Numbered from the stretch's first letter, positions 35,406-44,971 are shown. The stretch: 64,000 nucleotides of DNA from Novosphingobium sp. (GCF_039595395.1 NZ_JBCNLP010000006.1:1369001-1433000), one strand, 5' to 3'. The notes: a model not told the origin generated them from the sequence alone. Translations and numbers: made by a program.

Positions 35406-36931
35406 CAGGCGCCAGCTTTCGCAAAGAGGTCGCCATAGACCTCGCGCAACTGCTTCTTCTGGATCTTGCCCATGGTGTTGCGCGGCAGTTCGGGCACAAA
35501 GACCACCCGGCGCGGCTGCTTGAAGCGCGCCAGTTCTCCCGACAGCGCCGCGATCACTTGCGCCTCATCCAGATCGGGATTGCGCGATTGGACCACGGCC
35601 ACCACGCCCTCGCCCATATCGGGGTGAGGGATACCGATCACCGCGCTTTCCGCCACGCCGGGGATGGCATCGATCAGCGCCTCGACCTCGGCGGGATAGA
35701 CGTTGAAGCCGCCGCAGATGATCAGATCCTTGGCCCGGCCCACGATCGAGACATAGCCGCGCGCATCAATCACCCCCAGATCGCCGGTGATGAAGAAGCC
35801 ATCGGCGCGCAGTTCCTCCGCCGTTTTTTCGGGCAGGCGCCAATAGCCCTTGAAGACATTGGGCCCGCGCACCTCGATCCCGCCGACCTCGCCCTGAGGC
35901 AGCACCCTGCCCGTTTCGGGATCGGTGATGCGCAGCTCCACACCCGGCAGCGGGAAGCCCACGCTGCCCGGCACGCGGTCACCGTCATAGGGGTTGGATG
36001 TGTTCATATTGGTCTCGGTCATGCCATAACGTTCGAGGATGGCATGGCCGGTGAGCGCGGAAAATTCCTTGTGCACCTCCGCCGACAGCGGTGCCGAGCC
36101 CGAGACGAACAGGCGCATATGGGCGGCCAGATCGCGGGTGAAGCCGGGCTCGCCCAGCAGGCGCGAATAGAAGGTGGGGACGCCCATCAACACATTGGCC
36201 TGAGGCATCAGCCGCACCAGTTCCTTCACGTCGAATTTGGGCAGCAGGATGATCGCCGCCCCCGCCGCGATGGTGATGTTGGTGGCTACGAACAGGCCGT
36301 GCGTGTGGAAGATCGGCAAGGCATGCAGCAGCCGGTCATCCGCGGTATAGCGCCAGTATTCGCGCAAGGTCTCCGCATTGGAGGCCAGATTGCCCTGACT
36401 GAGCATCGCCCCCTTCGAACGCCCCGTGGTGCCCGATGTATACAGGATGGCGGCCAGATCGTCATCCTGCACGCTGTGGACCGGGCTGTCGGCGGCTTGC
36501 TGATCGGCCAGATCGGACACCTCACCGCCGCCCTGCGCATCGAGCATCAGCCGGGCAGGCACACCGATCTCGGCGCAGAGGGCAGCCATCGCAGCCTCGT
36601 CCTCGGGCCGATGGATCAGCAGGGCGGGCTGGGCATCGCTCAGGAAAAAGCGCAATTCGCCCGCCGTATAACCCGTGTTGAGCGGCAGATAGACCGCCCC
36701 GATGCGCAGCGCCGCCAGATAGGTCAGCAGCGCCGTGGCGCTCTTTTCCACCTGCACCGCGATGCGGTCACCCGGCTGCACGCCGCGCGCGCGGAACAGG
36801 CCCGCGATCTGCCCGCTGCGGGCCAGAGCGGCGGCATAGGTCAGCACAGCGCCATCGGGCAGGATCAGGAAAGGCGCGTCGGGAGCATCGCCCGCGCGGG
36901 CCTGAAAACGGAAAAACATGTCCTGCCGCAT
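35405..36931 (-). CDS. matB: Malonyl-CoA synthetase (acyl-CoA ligase)
   Basis: A 508-residue AMP-forming ligase. The ATP-binding motif ILYTSGTTGRSKGAM, ERYGMTETNMNTSNPYDG, TGDLGVIDARGYVSIVGRAKDLIICGGFNVYPAEVE and the C-terminal catalytic Lys in NTMGKIQKKQLRE are all present. The ERYGMTETNM block is typical of malonyl-CoA synthetases, and the decarboxylase, MadLM and FCD regulator nearby agree. ATG 36931, preceded by GAGAGGA, gives the normal family length. The enzyme activates malonate with CoA in the cytoplasm. Confidence 0.92.
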   Translation of the reverse strand: MRQDMFFRFQARAGDAPDAPFLILPDGAVLTYAAALARSGQIAGLFRARGVQPGDRIAVQVEKSATALLTYLAALRIGAVYLPLNTGYTAGELRFFLSDAQPALLIHRPEDEAAMAALCAEIGVPARLMLDAQGGGEVSDLADQQAADSPVHSVQDDDLAAILYTSGTTGRSKGAMLSQGNLASNAETLREYWRYTADDRLLHALPIFHTHGLFVATNITIAAGAAIILLPKFDVKELVRLMPQANVLMGVPTFYSRLLGEPGFTRDLAAHMRLFVSGSAPLSAEVHKEFSALTGHAILERYGMTETNMNTSNPYDGDRVPGSVGFPLPGVELRITDPETGRVLPQGEVGGIEVRGPNVFKGYWRLPEKTAEELRADGFFITGDLGVIDARGYVSIVGRAKDLIICGGFNVYPAEVEALIDAIPGVAESAVIGIPHPDMGEGVVAVVQSRNPDLDEAQVIAALSGELARFKQPRRVVFVPELPRNTMGKIQKKQLREVYGDLFAKAGA

Positions 36932-37058
36932 CGGGCGTCCTCTCTCATCCTGTTGCTTGGCAGAGCATGGACTCACGGCCATCACTGCGCGGTTGATCCG
37001 TTTTCCGGTGTATGCAAGAAGCTGTCCAGAGAAAAATATTGCATGCGAGAGCCTGTCC

Positions 37059-37745
37059 ATGACCGATGCCGGTGCGTCCAGCGCCCTTCTCCTGTCCGAA
37101 CGCATCCGCGTGGCGCTGGCCGACGAGATCACCACCGGCATGCTCGCCCCCGGCCTTTCGCTGGATGAGCAGCAGATCGGCGACCGCTTCGGCGCCTCGC
37201 GCACGCCGGTGCGTGAGGCTTTCCGGCAACTGGCCTCGGCGGGGCTGATCGAGATGCGGCCCCGGCGCGGCGCCATCGTGGCGGCCATGACGCCCGAACG
37301 CATCGTCGACATGTTCGAGATGAGTGCCGAGATGGAAGCGATGTGCGTGCGCCTCGCCACCTATCGCATGAACCCCATCGAGCGCAGCCGGTTGCGACGC
37401 CTGCATGAGGACTCCGAGGCGATGGTCGCGGCCGGCGATATCGACGCCTATGACCAGCTCAACTGGCGCTTCCACCGCGCCATTTACGAGGGCACGCACA
37501 ACAGCTTCATCGCCGAGCAGGCCACCGCCCTGCGCGACCGCATGGCCGCCTTCCGCCGCACCCAATTGCGCGAGGAGGGCCGCCCGGAACGCTCCCGCGC
37601 GGAACATGGCGCCCTGCTCGACGCCATCATGCGCGGCGATGGCGAGGAAGCGGCCAAGCGGATGCGCGCCCATATGTTCAACGCTTCCAGCGCGATGGAG
37701 CGGCTGGTGACCACCATGCGCGAGGAGCGTGACGCAAACACTTGA
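37059..37745 (+). CDS. matR: GntR/FCD-family regulator of malonate genes (MatR-like)
   Basis: A 228-residue regulator with an N-terminal winged helix (DEQQIGDRFGASRTPVREAFRQLASAGLIEMRPRRGAIVA) and a C-terminal FCD ligand domain with the metal-binding Asp/His pattern (NWRFHRAIYEGTHN, RSRAEHGALLDAI). I chose ATG 37059, with GAGAG upstream, because an earlier frame extension lacks family similarity. It diverges from matB across about 130 bases and precedes madLM by 46 bases. FCD regulators of malonate operons (MatR/MdcY) bind malonate; that it does so here is inference from context. Confidence 0.88.
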   Translation: MTDAGASSALLLSERIRVALADEITTGMLAPGLSLDEQQIGDRFGASRTPVREAFRQLASAGLIEMRPRRGAIVAAMTPERIVDMFEMSAEMEAMCVRLATYRMNPIERSRLRRLHEDSEAMVAAGDIDAYDQLNWRFHRAIYEGTHNSFIAEQATALRDRMAAFRRTQLREEGRPERSRAEHGALLDAIMRGDGEEAAKRMRAHMFNASSAMERLVTTMREERDANT

Positions 37746-37791
37746 AACACCGGCCACCGACCACAGGCGGGGCCAGAAGAGAGGATGAGCG

Positions 37792-38151
37792 ATGCCGATG
37801 TTCGGAACGGCGCTGCTGGCGCTGTGCACGGTGCTGGGTGTGGCGCTGGGGGAGGTGCTGGGCGCCTTGCTGCATGTGAAGGCTAATGTCGGCGGGGTGG
37901 GTCTGGCGATGCTGCTGTTGCTGGCGGCGCGGCAGATGCTGGCGCGGCGGGGCTGGCTGTCGCCCGGCCTGCGTCTGGGCGTGGAGTTCTGGGCGTACCT
38001 CTACATTCCCATCGTGGTCGCCATGGCGGCGCAGCAGAATGTGCGCGCGGCGCTGAGCGGCGGCCCGATGGTGGTGCTGGCCGGGGCGGGCGCGGTGGCG
38101 ATCTGCTTCGCGCTGGTCGGCCTGCTGGGGAGGCTGGCGCGCCATGATTGA
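37792..38151 (+). CDS. madL: Malonate transporter subunit MadL
   Basis: A 119-residue membrane protein with about four hydrophobic segments, matching the small subunit of the MadLM sodium-malonate symporter (LCTVLGVALGEVLGALL, KANVGGVGLAMLLLL, WAYLYIPIVVAMAAQQNV). It acts with MadM in the inner membrane. GAGAGGA precedes the ATG. The stop overlaps the madM start by 8 bases, indicating coupled translation in a fixed subunit ratio. Confidence 0.93.
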   Translation: MPMFGTALLALCTVLGVALGEVLGALLHVKANVGGVGLAMLLLLAARQMLARRGWLSPGLRLGVEFWAYLYIPIVVAMAAQQNVRAALSGGPMVVLAGAGAVAICFALVGLLGRLARHD

Positions 38152-38920
38152 GGTCCGGGGGGCCGAGATCTGGAACCGGCTGGCCAGCGATCAGGCGCTG
38201 ATCCTGGCCTTTGTCGCGGTGGGCGCGATCATGGGCGTGTCCGTTCTCCTCTCGCGCGGGCTGACGCGCGGGCGCATCCATGCCAGCGCCATCGCCATTC
38301 TGGGCGCGCTGCTGCTGGCATGGATCGGCGGGGAGCTGACCGGCGGCAAGAAAGGGCTGGCCGATGTGTCCGGCCTTGGCGGGCTGGCGCTGCTGGGCGG
38401 TGCGATGCTGCGCGATTTCACCATCGTCGCCACCGCTTTCGAGGTCGATGTGGGTGAGGCGCGCAAGGCCGGATGGCTGGGCGTGATCGCTCTGGCGCTG
38501 GGCACGCTGGTGCCTTTCGTGCTGGGCGTGGGGATCGCCTGGGGCTTTGGCTATCGCGATGCCGTCTCGCTCACCACGCTGGGCGCCGGGACGGTGACCT
38601 ATATCGTCGGGCCGGTGACGGGGGCGGCCCTGGGCGCATCCTCTCCGGTGATCGCTTTGTCGATCGCGACCGGCGTGCTCAAGGCGGTGCTGGTGATGAT
38701 CGCCACGCCTTTCGTGGCGCGGCTGATCGGGCTGGACAATCCGCGCAGCGCCATGGTCTTCGGCGGGTTGATGGGCACGGTCAGCGGCGTGAGCGGAGGC
38801 CTTGCCGCCACGGACGAGCGGCTGGTGCCCTATGGCGCGCTGACGGCGACCTTTCACACCGGGATCGGCTGCCTTATCTGCCCGTCGCTGCTGTTTCTGG
38901 CGGTGCGGGCGCTGGCCTGA
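38144..38920 (+). CDS. madM: Malonate transporter subunit MadM
   Basis: A 258-residue membrane protein with about seven to eight transmembrane segments and family blocks LGGAMLRDFTIVATAFEVD, SLTTLGAGTVTYIVGPVTGAALGASSPVIALSIATG and GLMGTVSGVSGGLAATDERLVPYGAL. With MadL it imports malonate with sodium for MatB. The last 47 bases overlap the 3' end of the convergent GGDEF-EAL gene, so both C-termini share DNA. Confidence 0.94.
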   Translation: MIEVRGAEIWNRLASDQALILAFVAVGAIMGVSVLLSRGLTRGRIHASAIAILGALLLAWIGGELTGGKKGLADVSGLGGLALLGGAMLRDFTIVATAFEVDVGEARKAGWLGVIALALGTLVPFVLGVGIAWGFGYRDAVSLTTLGAGTVTYIVGPVTGAALGASSPVIALSIATGVLKAVLVMIATPFVARLIGLDNPRSAMVFGGLMGTVSGVSGGLAATDERLVPYGALTATFHTGIGCLICPSLLFLAVRALA

Positions 38921-41387
38921 CAGCGGGTGATCCCCGGCTCTCCAGCATCAGCATCAGGCTTTCTTCGGGCAAAGGACGGCTGAACAGATAACCCTGCAGA
39001 TGGGTACAGCCGCAAAGCTTCAGGATCTCCGCCTGCTTTTCGGTCTCGACGCCTTCGGCCACCACCCCCATGCCCAATTGCTGGCCAAGGCCCACAACGG
39101 CCTGAATGATCCCGCGGGCCACCGGCGAGGTGGCGATATCGCTGATGAAGCTCTTGTCGATCTTCACCTTGTCGAAGCGGAAGCGCTGGAAATAGCTGAG
39201 CGAGGAATAGCCCACCCCGAAATCGTCGATCAGCACCTGAATGCCCAGCGCGCGCAGATCTTCCAACTGGCGGAAGGTGCGCTCGACATCGCGGATGACC
39301 AGCCCCTCGGTCACTTCCAGTTGCAGCCGGTCGGGGTTGAGGCCCGAAACCTCCAGCGCCTCGCCCACGGTGCGCGGCAATTGCCCCGAGATGAACTGCA
39401 GCGGCGAGAGATTGACCGCCACGCGCAGAGGCTCGGGCCATTGCTGCGCCTGTCGGCAGGCCTGATGCAGCAATTGTTCCCCCAGCCGGTCGATCATGCC
39501 GCTTTCCTCGGCGATCGGGATGAAGGTGTCGGCGCTGATCGGGCCCCGTTCGGGATGGGTCCAGCGGGCCAGCGCCTCCACGCTGGTGATGCGCAAAGTG
39601 TCGGCGGCAAAGACCGGCTGATAGGCAAGGGTCAGCTCGCCGGCATCGATCGCCGCGCGCAGATCCTTTTCCAGCCGCCGCCGGTCACGCGCCGCCGCAT
39701 CCATCTCCGCGTTGAAAAAGCACACGCCCCCGTGCCGCTTGGAACGGTAGAGCGCCAGATCGACATTCTCGCGCAACTGCTTGGTGGTGATGCCGTCCTC
39801 GGGCGAGAGCACCACGCCGACCGAGGCGCCCGTATGCGCCACGCCGCGCTCGGTGACGAAGGGCTGCCCCATGCACAGGATGATCCCGCAAGCCATGGCT
39901 TCGGCGCGTTCGCGCAGATGCTCGCCGGTGAGCATGACGATGAATTCGTCGCCGCCGATGCGGGCGGCCCAGTCGGTCTCCTTCATCAGCGATTGCAGGC
40001 CCGCGCCCACCTGCTGCAGAACGGCATCTCCGGCAGGATGGCCGAACTGGTCGTTGATGGCCTTGAAGCGGTCGAGGTCGATGCTGAGCAGCGCGAAGGC
40101 CTGCGCGTCACGCACCATTTCGTGAAGCCGCCCGGTGAAGCTGGCACGGTTGTGGAGGCCGGTCAGGGAATCGTGGTGGGCCAGACGCAGGGCCTCGGCC
40201 TCGTTCCTTTTGCTCTGGGTGACATCCTCGGTCACGCCCAGAATGAACTGATCCGGACGGTCGGGGCCGTCGATCAGCATCTGGATGCTGCGCAAATGGC
40301 GTGTCTCGCCATCGCGACGGACCACTTCGCGCTCGAAAATCTTCGCGCCCTGATCGCGCAGACTGCGCCTCTCGGGCTCGGGCAAGTCACCGAGCAGCGC
40401 CTCTCCCACGCGATTGATCATCACATAATGCCGGGTCTGCGCATCCTTCACATAGAGCATCGCGGGCAGATTGGTGACGATGGAACTGAGAAAGGCATGG
40501 GATGGCGCATGCCCTTCCCCCTGTTGCCCCTCGGGCCGCAACCGATTGTCGCGCAGAATGGCGGCAAAGCCCGGCCTGCCCTGCCCGTCCTCATGGGCGA
40601 CCAGCGTCAGCGCGATGGGCAAGGTGCCGCCATCGGCATGCTGCCCCTCCAGCATCAGCGGCACGCCTTTGTCGATCGCCGCGAGGGCCTGAGGCAGAAG
40701 GGGGCCGTGCCTGCTGCCCGATGCGAAGATGGCGCCCATGTCGCGCCCGATGATCTCCCCTGCGCTCAGGCCGAACAGCGCCTCGGCGCCGGGGTTCGCA
40801 TAGCTGACATGTCCCGTGCCATCGACCACGACGACCGCCTCGGCCATCCGATCGACCAGCCTGACCGCGACGTCACCCATGCGACGCAACTGCCGCGCCT
40901 CGATCAAATCGCTGGTCAGCAGCGCCAGATCGCGCAGCGTCTCATGCTGGGTCGGGGTCAGGCCGCTACGCGGCTGCGGATCGGACACGCAAAGCGTGCC
41001 CAGACAATGGCCCGACCGCAGCATCAGCGGGAAACCGGCATAGAAGCGGACCCCGCCCTCGCAGGTGACGAAGGGATTGTCGCGGAAACGAGCATCAAGG
41101 CTTGCATCGGGCACGATCAACACCTGGCGCGCGGCCACCGCATGGGTGCAGAAGGACACGTCGCGCGGCGTTTCCAGCATATCGAAGCCATGGCGCGCCT
41201 TGAACCATTGCCGATCCTCATCGATCAGGCTGATGGCAGCGCATGCGGCCGACAGCGCATTGGCGGCAAGGCGGATGATGTCGTCGAAAGCCTTCTCGCC
41301 CGGCGTGTCGAGGATATCGACATCGCGCAAGGCGGCCAGTCGCGCCGCTTCCTGAGATGCGCGGGAGGGGGCATTCGACAGATCCAT
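38874..41387 (-). CDS. GAF-PAS-PAS-GGDEF-EAL cyclic-di-GMP signalling protein
   Basis: An 837-residue cytoplasmic protein with no membrane segments. Residues about 25-170 form a GAF domain (SFCTHAVAARQVLIVPDA, GFPLMLRSGHCLGTLCV), about 175-400 form two PAS domains, about 405-560 a GGDEF domain with intact ARIGGDEFIV, and about 575-820 an EAL domain with intact SVEALARW, NLSPLQF and DDFGVGYSSLSYF. Both catalytic signatures are intact, so it could make or break c-di-GMP depending on the GAF/PAS input. The ligand is unknown. It lies downstream of the ompA-like gene on the same strand but after that gene's terminator. Confidence 0.93.
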   Translation of the reverse strand: MDLSNAPSRASQEAARLAALRDVDILDTPGEKAFDDIIRLAANALSAACAAISLIDEDRQWFKARHGFDMLETPRDVSFCTHAVAARQVLIVPDASLDARFRDNPFVTCEGGVRFYAGFPLMLRSGHCLGTLCVSDPQPRSGLTPTQHETLRDLALLTSDLIEARQLRRMGDVAVRLVDRMAEAVVVVDGTGHVSYANPGAEALFGLSAGEIIGRDMGAIFASGSRHGPLLPQALAAIDKGVPLMLEGQHADGGTLPIALTLVAHEDGQGRPGFAAILRDNRLRPEGQQGEGHAPSHAFLSSIVTNLPAMLYVKDAQTRHYVMINRVGEALLGDLPEPERRSLRDQGAKIFEREVVRRDGETRHLRSIQMLIDGPDRPDQFILGVTEDVTQSKRNEAEALRLAHHDSLTGLHNRASFTGRLHEMVRDAQAFALLSIDLDRFKAINDQFGHPAGDAVLQQVGAGLQSLMKETDWAARIGGDEFIVMLTGEHLRERAEAMACGIILCMGQPFVTERGVAHTGASVGVVLSPEDGITTKQLRENVDLALYRSKRHGGVCFFNAEMDAAARDRRRLEKDLRAAIDAGELTLAYQPVFAADTLRITSVEALARWTHPERGPISADTFIPIAEESGMIDRLGEQLLHQACRQAQQWPEPLRVAVNLSPLQFISGQLPRTVGEALEVSGLNPDRLQLEVTEGLVIRDVERTFRQLEDLRALGIQVLIDDFGVGYSSLSYFQRFRFDKVKIDKSFISDIATSPVARGIIQAVVGLGQQLGMGVVAEGVETEKQAEILKLCGCTHLQGYLFSRPLPEESLMLMLESRGSPAVRPAPAPPETAATGR

Positions 41388-41489
41388 GCGGCAGGGCTAG
41401 CACACAGTCCTGAATGCATCGGTGACTGTGCCTAGGGAAAAGATGAGGACGGCGCACAAAGGCATTTTTTACTATGATGCATAAGAAAA

Positions 41490-41511
41490 GGGACCGGATT
41501 GCTCCGGCCCC
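41490..41511 (-). terminator. Intrinsic terminator of the OmpA-like gene
   Basis: On the minus strand GGGGCCGGA pairs with TCCGGTCCC across a 4-base loop (one G-T pair), followed by TTTTCTTAT. It lies 25 bases after the OmpA-like gene stop and separates it from the downstream GGDEF-EAL gene. Confidence 0.8.
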
Positions 41512-41536
41512 TTCCCTGTTGTCAGCCTGATGGGGC

Positions 41537-42634
41537 TTAGTTGCCCGAACCCGGACCGTAGGTGATTTCCACGCGACGGTTCTGCAGTTCGCGCACGCCG
41601 TCGGCGGTGGGAACGCGGGGGTTGGCTTCGCCGTAAGCGGTGCTCGAGATGGTGCCGTCAGCCACGCCATGCGCGGTGAGGTAAGCACGCACCGAGGCGT
41701 TACGACGGGCCGACAGACCCAGATTGTACTTGGGCGTGCCCGAGCGGTCGGTGTAACCGGCCAGGGTGATCGCAGCCGTACCGCAATTGCCATAGGCCTG
41801 GATCGCGCTGTCCAGAATGGTGGCGGCCTGCGCCGTGACGTCCGACTTATCCCAGTCGAAGAACACGATGTAGGGGCCCTTGTTGCACACCGGAGCCGGG
41901 GGAGGCGGCGGGGGCGGAGGGGGCGGCGGCGGGGGAGGCGGCGGCGGGGGCGGCGGAGGCGGCGGGGGAGCCGGCTCGGCGGCGGAGCGGCCGAAGTTGT
42001 AGGTCAGCGTCGCCAGCAGCGAGTGGGTGCGCAGCGAGGTCTGATGCACCACACCATTGGCATTGGTGTAGAGATCGGTGCCATCCGGGCGGAAGTAGCG
42101 ATACTTCACACCAAGATCGATGTTGTGGCTCAGCGGCATGGTCACGCCCGCGATGGCCTGCCAGGCATAGCCCTTGTCGCCATCATTGATCGGCGTGAGA
42201 CCCGGCTCATTCTCATGCAGGCGGATCGAGGCATAGCCCGCGCCACCACCGGCATAGAACTTCGCGCCGCCCCAATGGCCGACACCGAACAGCACGTTGA
42301 ACATATAGGCCGTGCCGTTGCTCTGGCCCGCCAGAGTGCCGCCATCCTTGGTATAGAGGCCCGAGGGGCGTGCCGAGGACTTCATGCTGGCTTCGTAGTG
42401 GAAGCCTTCCGCTTCCAGACGGAACCTGCCGAAATCATAACCGATGGCACCACCGGCTTCCCAGCCATAGTTGAACCGGTCGGACCGGGCATAGCCGCCC
42501 GGATTGCGGATGTCGGCACGCTCGTTCTTCACGGCACCGCCCTCGACGGTGACATAGGGGCCGTGATCGTCGGCGTGAGCGATGGTCCCTGATGCTGCGG
42601 TCGCCAGGGCAGCGGCCAAAATGAGTTTTTTCAT
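41537..42634 (-). CDS. OmpA-like outer-membrane protein with 24-proline linker
   Basis: A 365-residue envelope protein. A Sec signal (MKKLILAAALATAASGTIAHA) is followed by an eight-stranded barrel (about 25-215; HGPYVTVEGGAVKNE to LATLTYNFGR), a run of exactly 24 consecutive prolines (codons 41897-41968), and an OmpA C-terminal peptidoglycan-binding domain (DKSDVTAQAATILDSA, GYTDRSGTPKYNLGLSARRNASV, RRVEI). It ties the outer membrane to the cell wall. Family members carry Pro-rich hinges, but this one is long and unbroken and would depend on elongation factor P. It diverges from the histidine kinase gene. Confidence 0.92.
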   Translation of the reverse strand: MKKLILAAALATAASGTIAHADDHGPYVTVEGGAVKNERADIRNPGGYARSDRFNYGWEAGGAIGYDFGRFRLEAEGFHYEASMKSSARPSGLYTKDGGTLAGQSNGTAYMFNVLFGVGHWGGAKFYAGGGAGYASIRLHENEPGLTPINDGDKGYAWQAIAGVTMPLSHNIDLGVKYRYFRPDGTDLYTNANGVVHQTSLRTHSLLATLTYNFGRSAAEPAPPPPPPPPPPPPPPPPPPPPPPPPAPVCNKGPYIVFFDWDKSDVTAQAATILDSAIQAYGNCGTAAITLAGYTDRSGTPKYNLGLSARRNASVRAYLTAHGVADGTISSTAYGEANPRVPTADGVRELQNRRVEITYGPGSGN

Positions 42635-42916
42635 AGGTCTCTTTCCATTGCGCAGAGCCAGTCGCTGGGTCGGTTGGTGGCTGCCTCAGCGACGTGCAGT
42701 CTGGGAAAGAGCCCCCGCGCCGGATTGTTGCACTGCGATGATGGGCCGAAGGAACGTTTTAAAATCTGTGACTTTCAGGCCACAGTCATCCCCGTGACCC
42801 ATGGTCATAAATTCTCCACTCCAACCGAAATATCAGAAGGCTTCGGCAGCTTGCATGCTATAAGCGCGGCATTGGGGAAGACTTGCGCATGGCGAACCAT
42901 TTTAAGAGGGGGCGGA

Positions 42917-44971
42917 ATGCCTCAGTTTGAGCTTGACCTCATAGAGGCAAGCGAACGGCTTGCCGCCGCCCGATCGCTCGACGATGTGGTCGATGTCCTG
43001 AGACAAACCGCCAGAGCGGTGGCCGGGGCCATGGGGATCGCCGTCATCATCCGCGAGGAAGGCCGGTGCTTCTACGCCGCCGAGGATGCCATCACGCCGC
43101 TCTGGGCCGGCAACCGGTTCGACGAGGCGAGCTGCGTCTCGGGCTGGGCGATGCAGCATCTGCAGACGGTCGAGATTCCCGACGTGTTCGATGATGACCG
43201 GGTGCCCAAGGATGCCTATGCGCCGACCTTCGTGCGCAGCATGGTGATGGTGCCCATCGGCAAGCCGCGCGCGGTGGCGGCGCTGGGCGCCTATTGGTCG
43301 CAGACCGGTCGTCAGAGCCCCGAAACGGTGCGGCGGCTGGAGAACCTGGCCCGCCTCGCCACCGTCGCCGTCGAGAACGCGAGGCTGCTGGGCGAGCTGA
43401 AGGACAGTGCCCGCCAGCACAGCATGATGGTCGCCGCCGGGCGCATGGGCCTGTGGTCCTTCGACATCGCCTCGGGCGTGCTGGACACCTCGGCCATGTG
43501 CCGCAGCAACTTCGGCCGCGATCCCGATCTGCCCTTCAGCTATGCCGACCTCCATGCCGCGATCCATGCCGAGGACAAGGCACGGGTGCAGGAGGCAATC
43601 GCCAAAAGCATCGCCACCGGCAGCGATTACGACATCGAGTACCGGCTGATCACCCCCTCGGGCGAAACCCGCTGGATCGAGATCCGGGCCCGGCCCAGCT
43701 ACGGCCCCAATGGGGCGCCGCTTGTGCTCAGCGGGCTGTCGATCGATGTCACCGCGCGCAAGAGGATGGAGGCGGCGCTGCAGACCTCCGCCGCGACGCT
43801 GGAACATCTGGTCATCGAAAGAACGCGCGAGCTGGTCACCGCGCAGGAGGCCCTGCGTCAGGCGCAAAAGCTGGACGCCATGGGGCAGCTTACCGGCGGC
43901 GTGGCGCATGATTTCAACAATCTTCTGGCGCCGATCATCGGCGGGCTGGATCTGCTCCAGCGCCGCAATGTCGGCGGCGAGCGCGAGCAGCGCATCATCG
44001 CCGGGGCGCTGCAATCGGCGGACCGTGCCCGCCTGCTGGTGCAGCGCCTGCTGGCTTTCGCGCGGCGCCAGCCGCTCAGGGTGGAACCGATTGATATCGC
44101 CGCGCTGATCGCCGGCATGGATGAGCTGCTGGTGGCCACACTCGGGCCGCAGGTGGTGATCAGCCGCGACATTGCCGAGAACCTTCCGCTGGCCCGCGCC
44201 GATCTGCATCAGGTCGAAATGGCGCTGCTGAACCTTTCGGTGAACTCACGCGATGCCATGCCCGACGGCGGCTCGCTGATCCTTTCCGCGCAGCTTCGGG
44301 TGATCGGTGCCGGCCAGCAGCAGGCGATCAGCTCCGGCAGCTATGTGGTGATCACCGTGACCGACACCGGCTCGGGCATGGATGCGGAAACCAGAACCCG
44401 CGCGATCGAGCCCTTCTACTCCACCAAGGGCATCGGCAAGGGCACCGGGCTGGGCCTGTCGATGGCGCATGGGCTGGCCTCGCAACTGGGCGGCGCGCTG
44501 ACCATCGAGAGCGAGATCGGCAAGGGCACCGCCGTCAGCCTGTGGCTGCCGACCAGCGAGGAAATACTAGCGCAAGCCTCCACCCCCGCCCCCGCTCTGC
44601 CGGTGATGACCGGCCGCGCGCTGCTGGTCGACGATGAGGCGCTGGTCCGCGAAAGCATCGCCGACATGCTGGGCGAGCTGGGCTTTGCCGTGACCGAGGC
44701 GTCCTCGGCATCGCAGGCGCTGGCCTTCCTGCGGCAAAGCGAGGCGGTCGATGTGGTGATCACCGATCATCTGATGCCGCACATGACCGGCGTCGAGCTG
44801 GGCCGCGCGATTGGCCGGGAATGGCCGGGGCTGCCGGTTCTGCTGGTTTCGGGCTATTCCGATGACCATGGGCTCGACGCGGCGCTGCCCCGGCTGGAAA
44901 AGCCCTTCCGTCATGCCGATCTGGCCGCGCGGCTGGAGAGCCTGCTGCCCATGCTGTCCGCGCCGCGCTGA
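42917..44971 (+). CDS. GAF-PAS hybrid histidine kinase with receiver domain
   Basis: A 684-residue soluble sensor kinase. Residues about 10-165 form a GAF domain, about 175-290 a PAS domain (IEYRLITPSGETRWIEIRARP), then a HisKA segment with the phospho-His in GQLTGGVAHDFNNLLAP. An HATPase domain follows (NLSVNSRDAMPDGG, DTGSGMD, GKGTGLGLSMAHG), then a C-terminal receiver domain (about 565-680) with DDEALVRES, phospho-Asp in VVITDHLMPHMTG and the lysine in RLEKPFR. ATG 42917, after AAGAGGGGG, is the best start. No partner regulator lies next to it, and its signal is unknown. It stands between the OmpA-like gene and the GT41 gene. Confidence 0.9.
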   Translation: MPQFELDLIEASERLAAARSLDDVVDVLRQTARAVAGAMGIAVIIREEGRCFYAAEDAITPLWAGNRFDEASCVSGWAMQHLQTVEIPDVFDDDRVPKDAYAPTFVRSMVMVPIGKPRAVAALGAYWSQTGRQSPETVRRLENLARLATVAVENARLLGELKDSARQHSMMVAAGRMGLWSFDIASGVLDTSAMCRSNFGRDPDLPFSYADLHAAIHAEDKARVQEAIAKSIATGSDYDIEYRLITPSGETRWIEIRARPSYGPNGAPLVLSGLSIDVTARKRMEAALQTSAATLEHLVIERTRELVTAQEALRQAQKLDAMGQLTGGVAHDFNNLLAPIIGGLDLLQRRNVGGEREQRIIAGALQSADRARLLVQRLLAFARRQPLRVEPIDIAALIAGMDELLVATLGPQVVISRDIAENLPLARADLHQVEMALLNLSVNSRDAMPDGGSLILSAQLRVIGAGQQQAISSGSYVVITVTDTGSGMDAETRTRAIEPFYSTKGIGKGTGLGLSMAHGLASQLGGALTIESEIGKGTAVSLWLPTSEEILAQASTPAPALPVMTGRALLVDDEALVRESIADMLGELGFAVTEASSASQALAFLRQSEAVDVVITDHLMPHMTGVELGRAIGREWPGLPVLLVSGYSDDHGLDAALPRLEKPFRHADLAARLESLLPMLSAPR

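Noticed and set aside
41897..41968. G-rich 72-base tract as a possible G-quadruplex or CRISPR-like repeat
   Set aside because: It is fully explained as 24 in-frame proline codons of the OmpA-like gene; the units are not spaced like CRISPR repeats.
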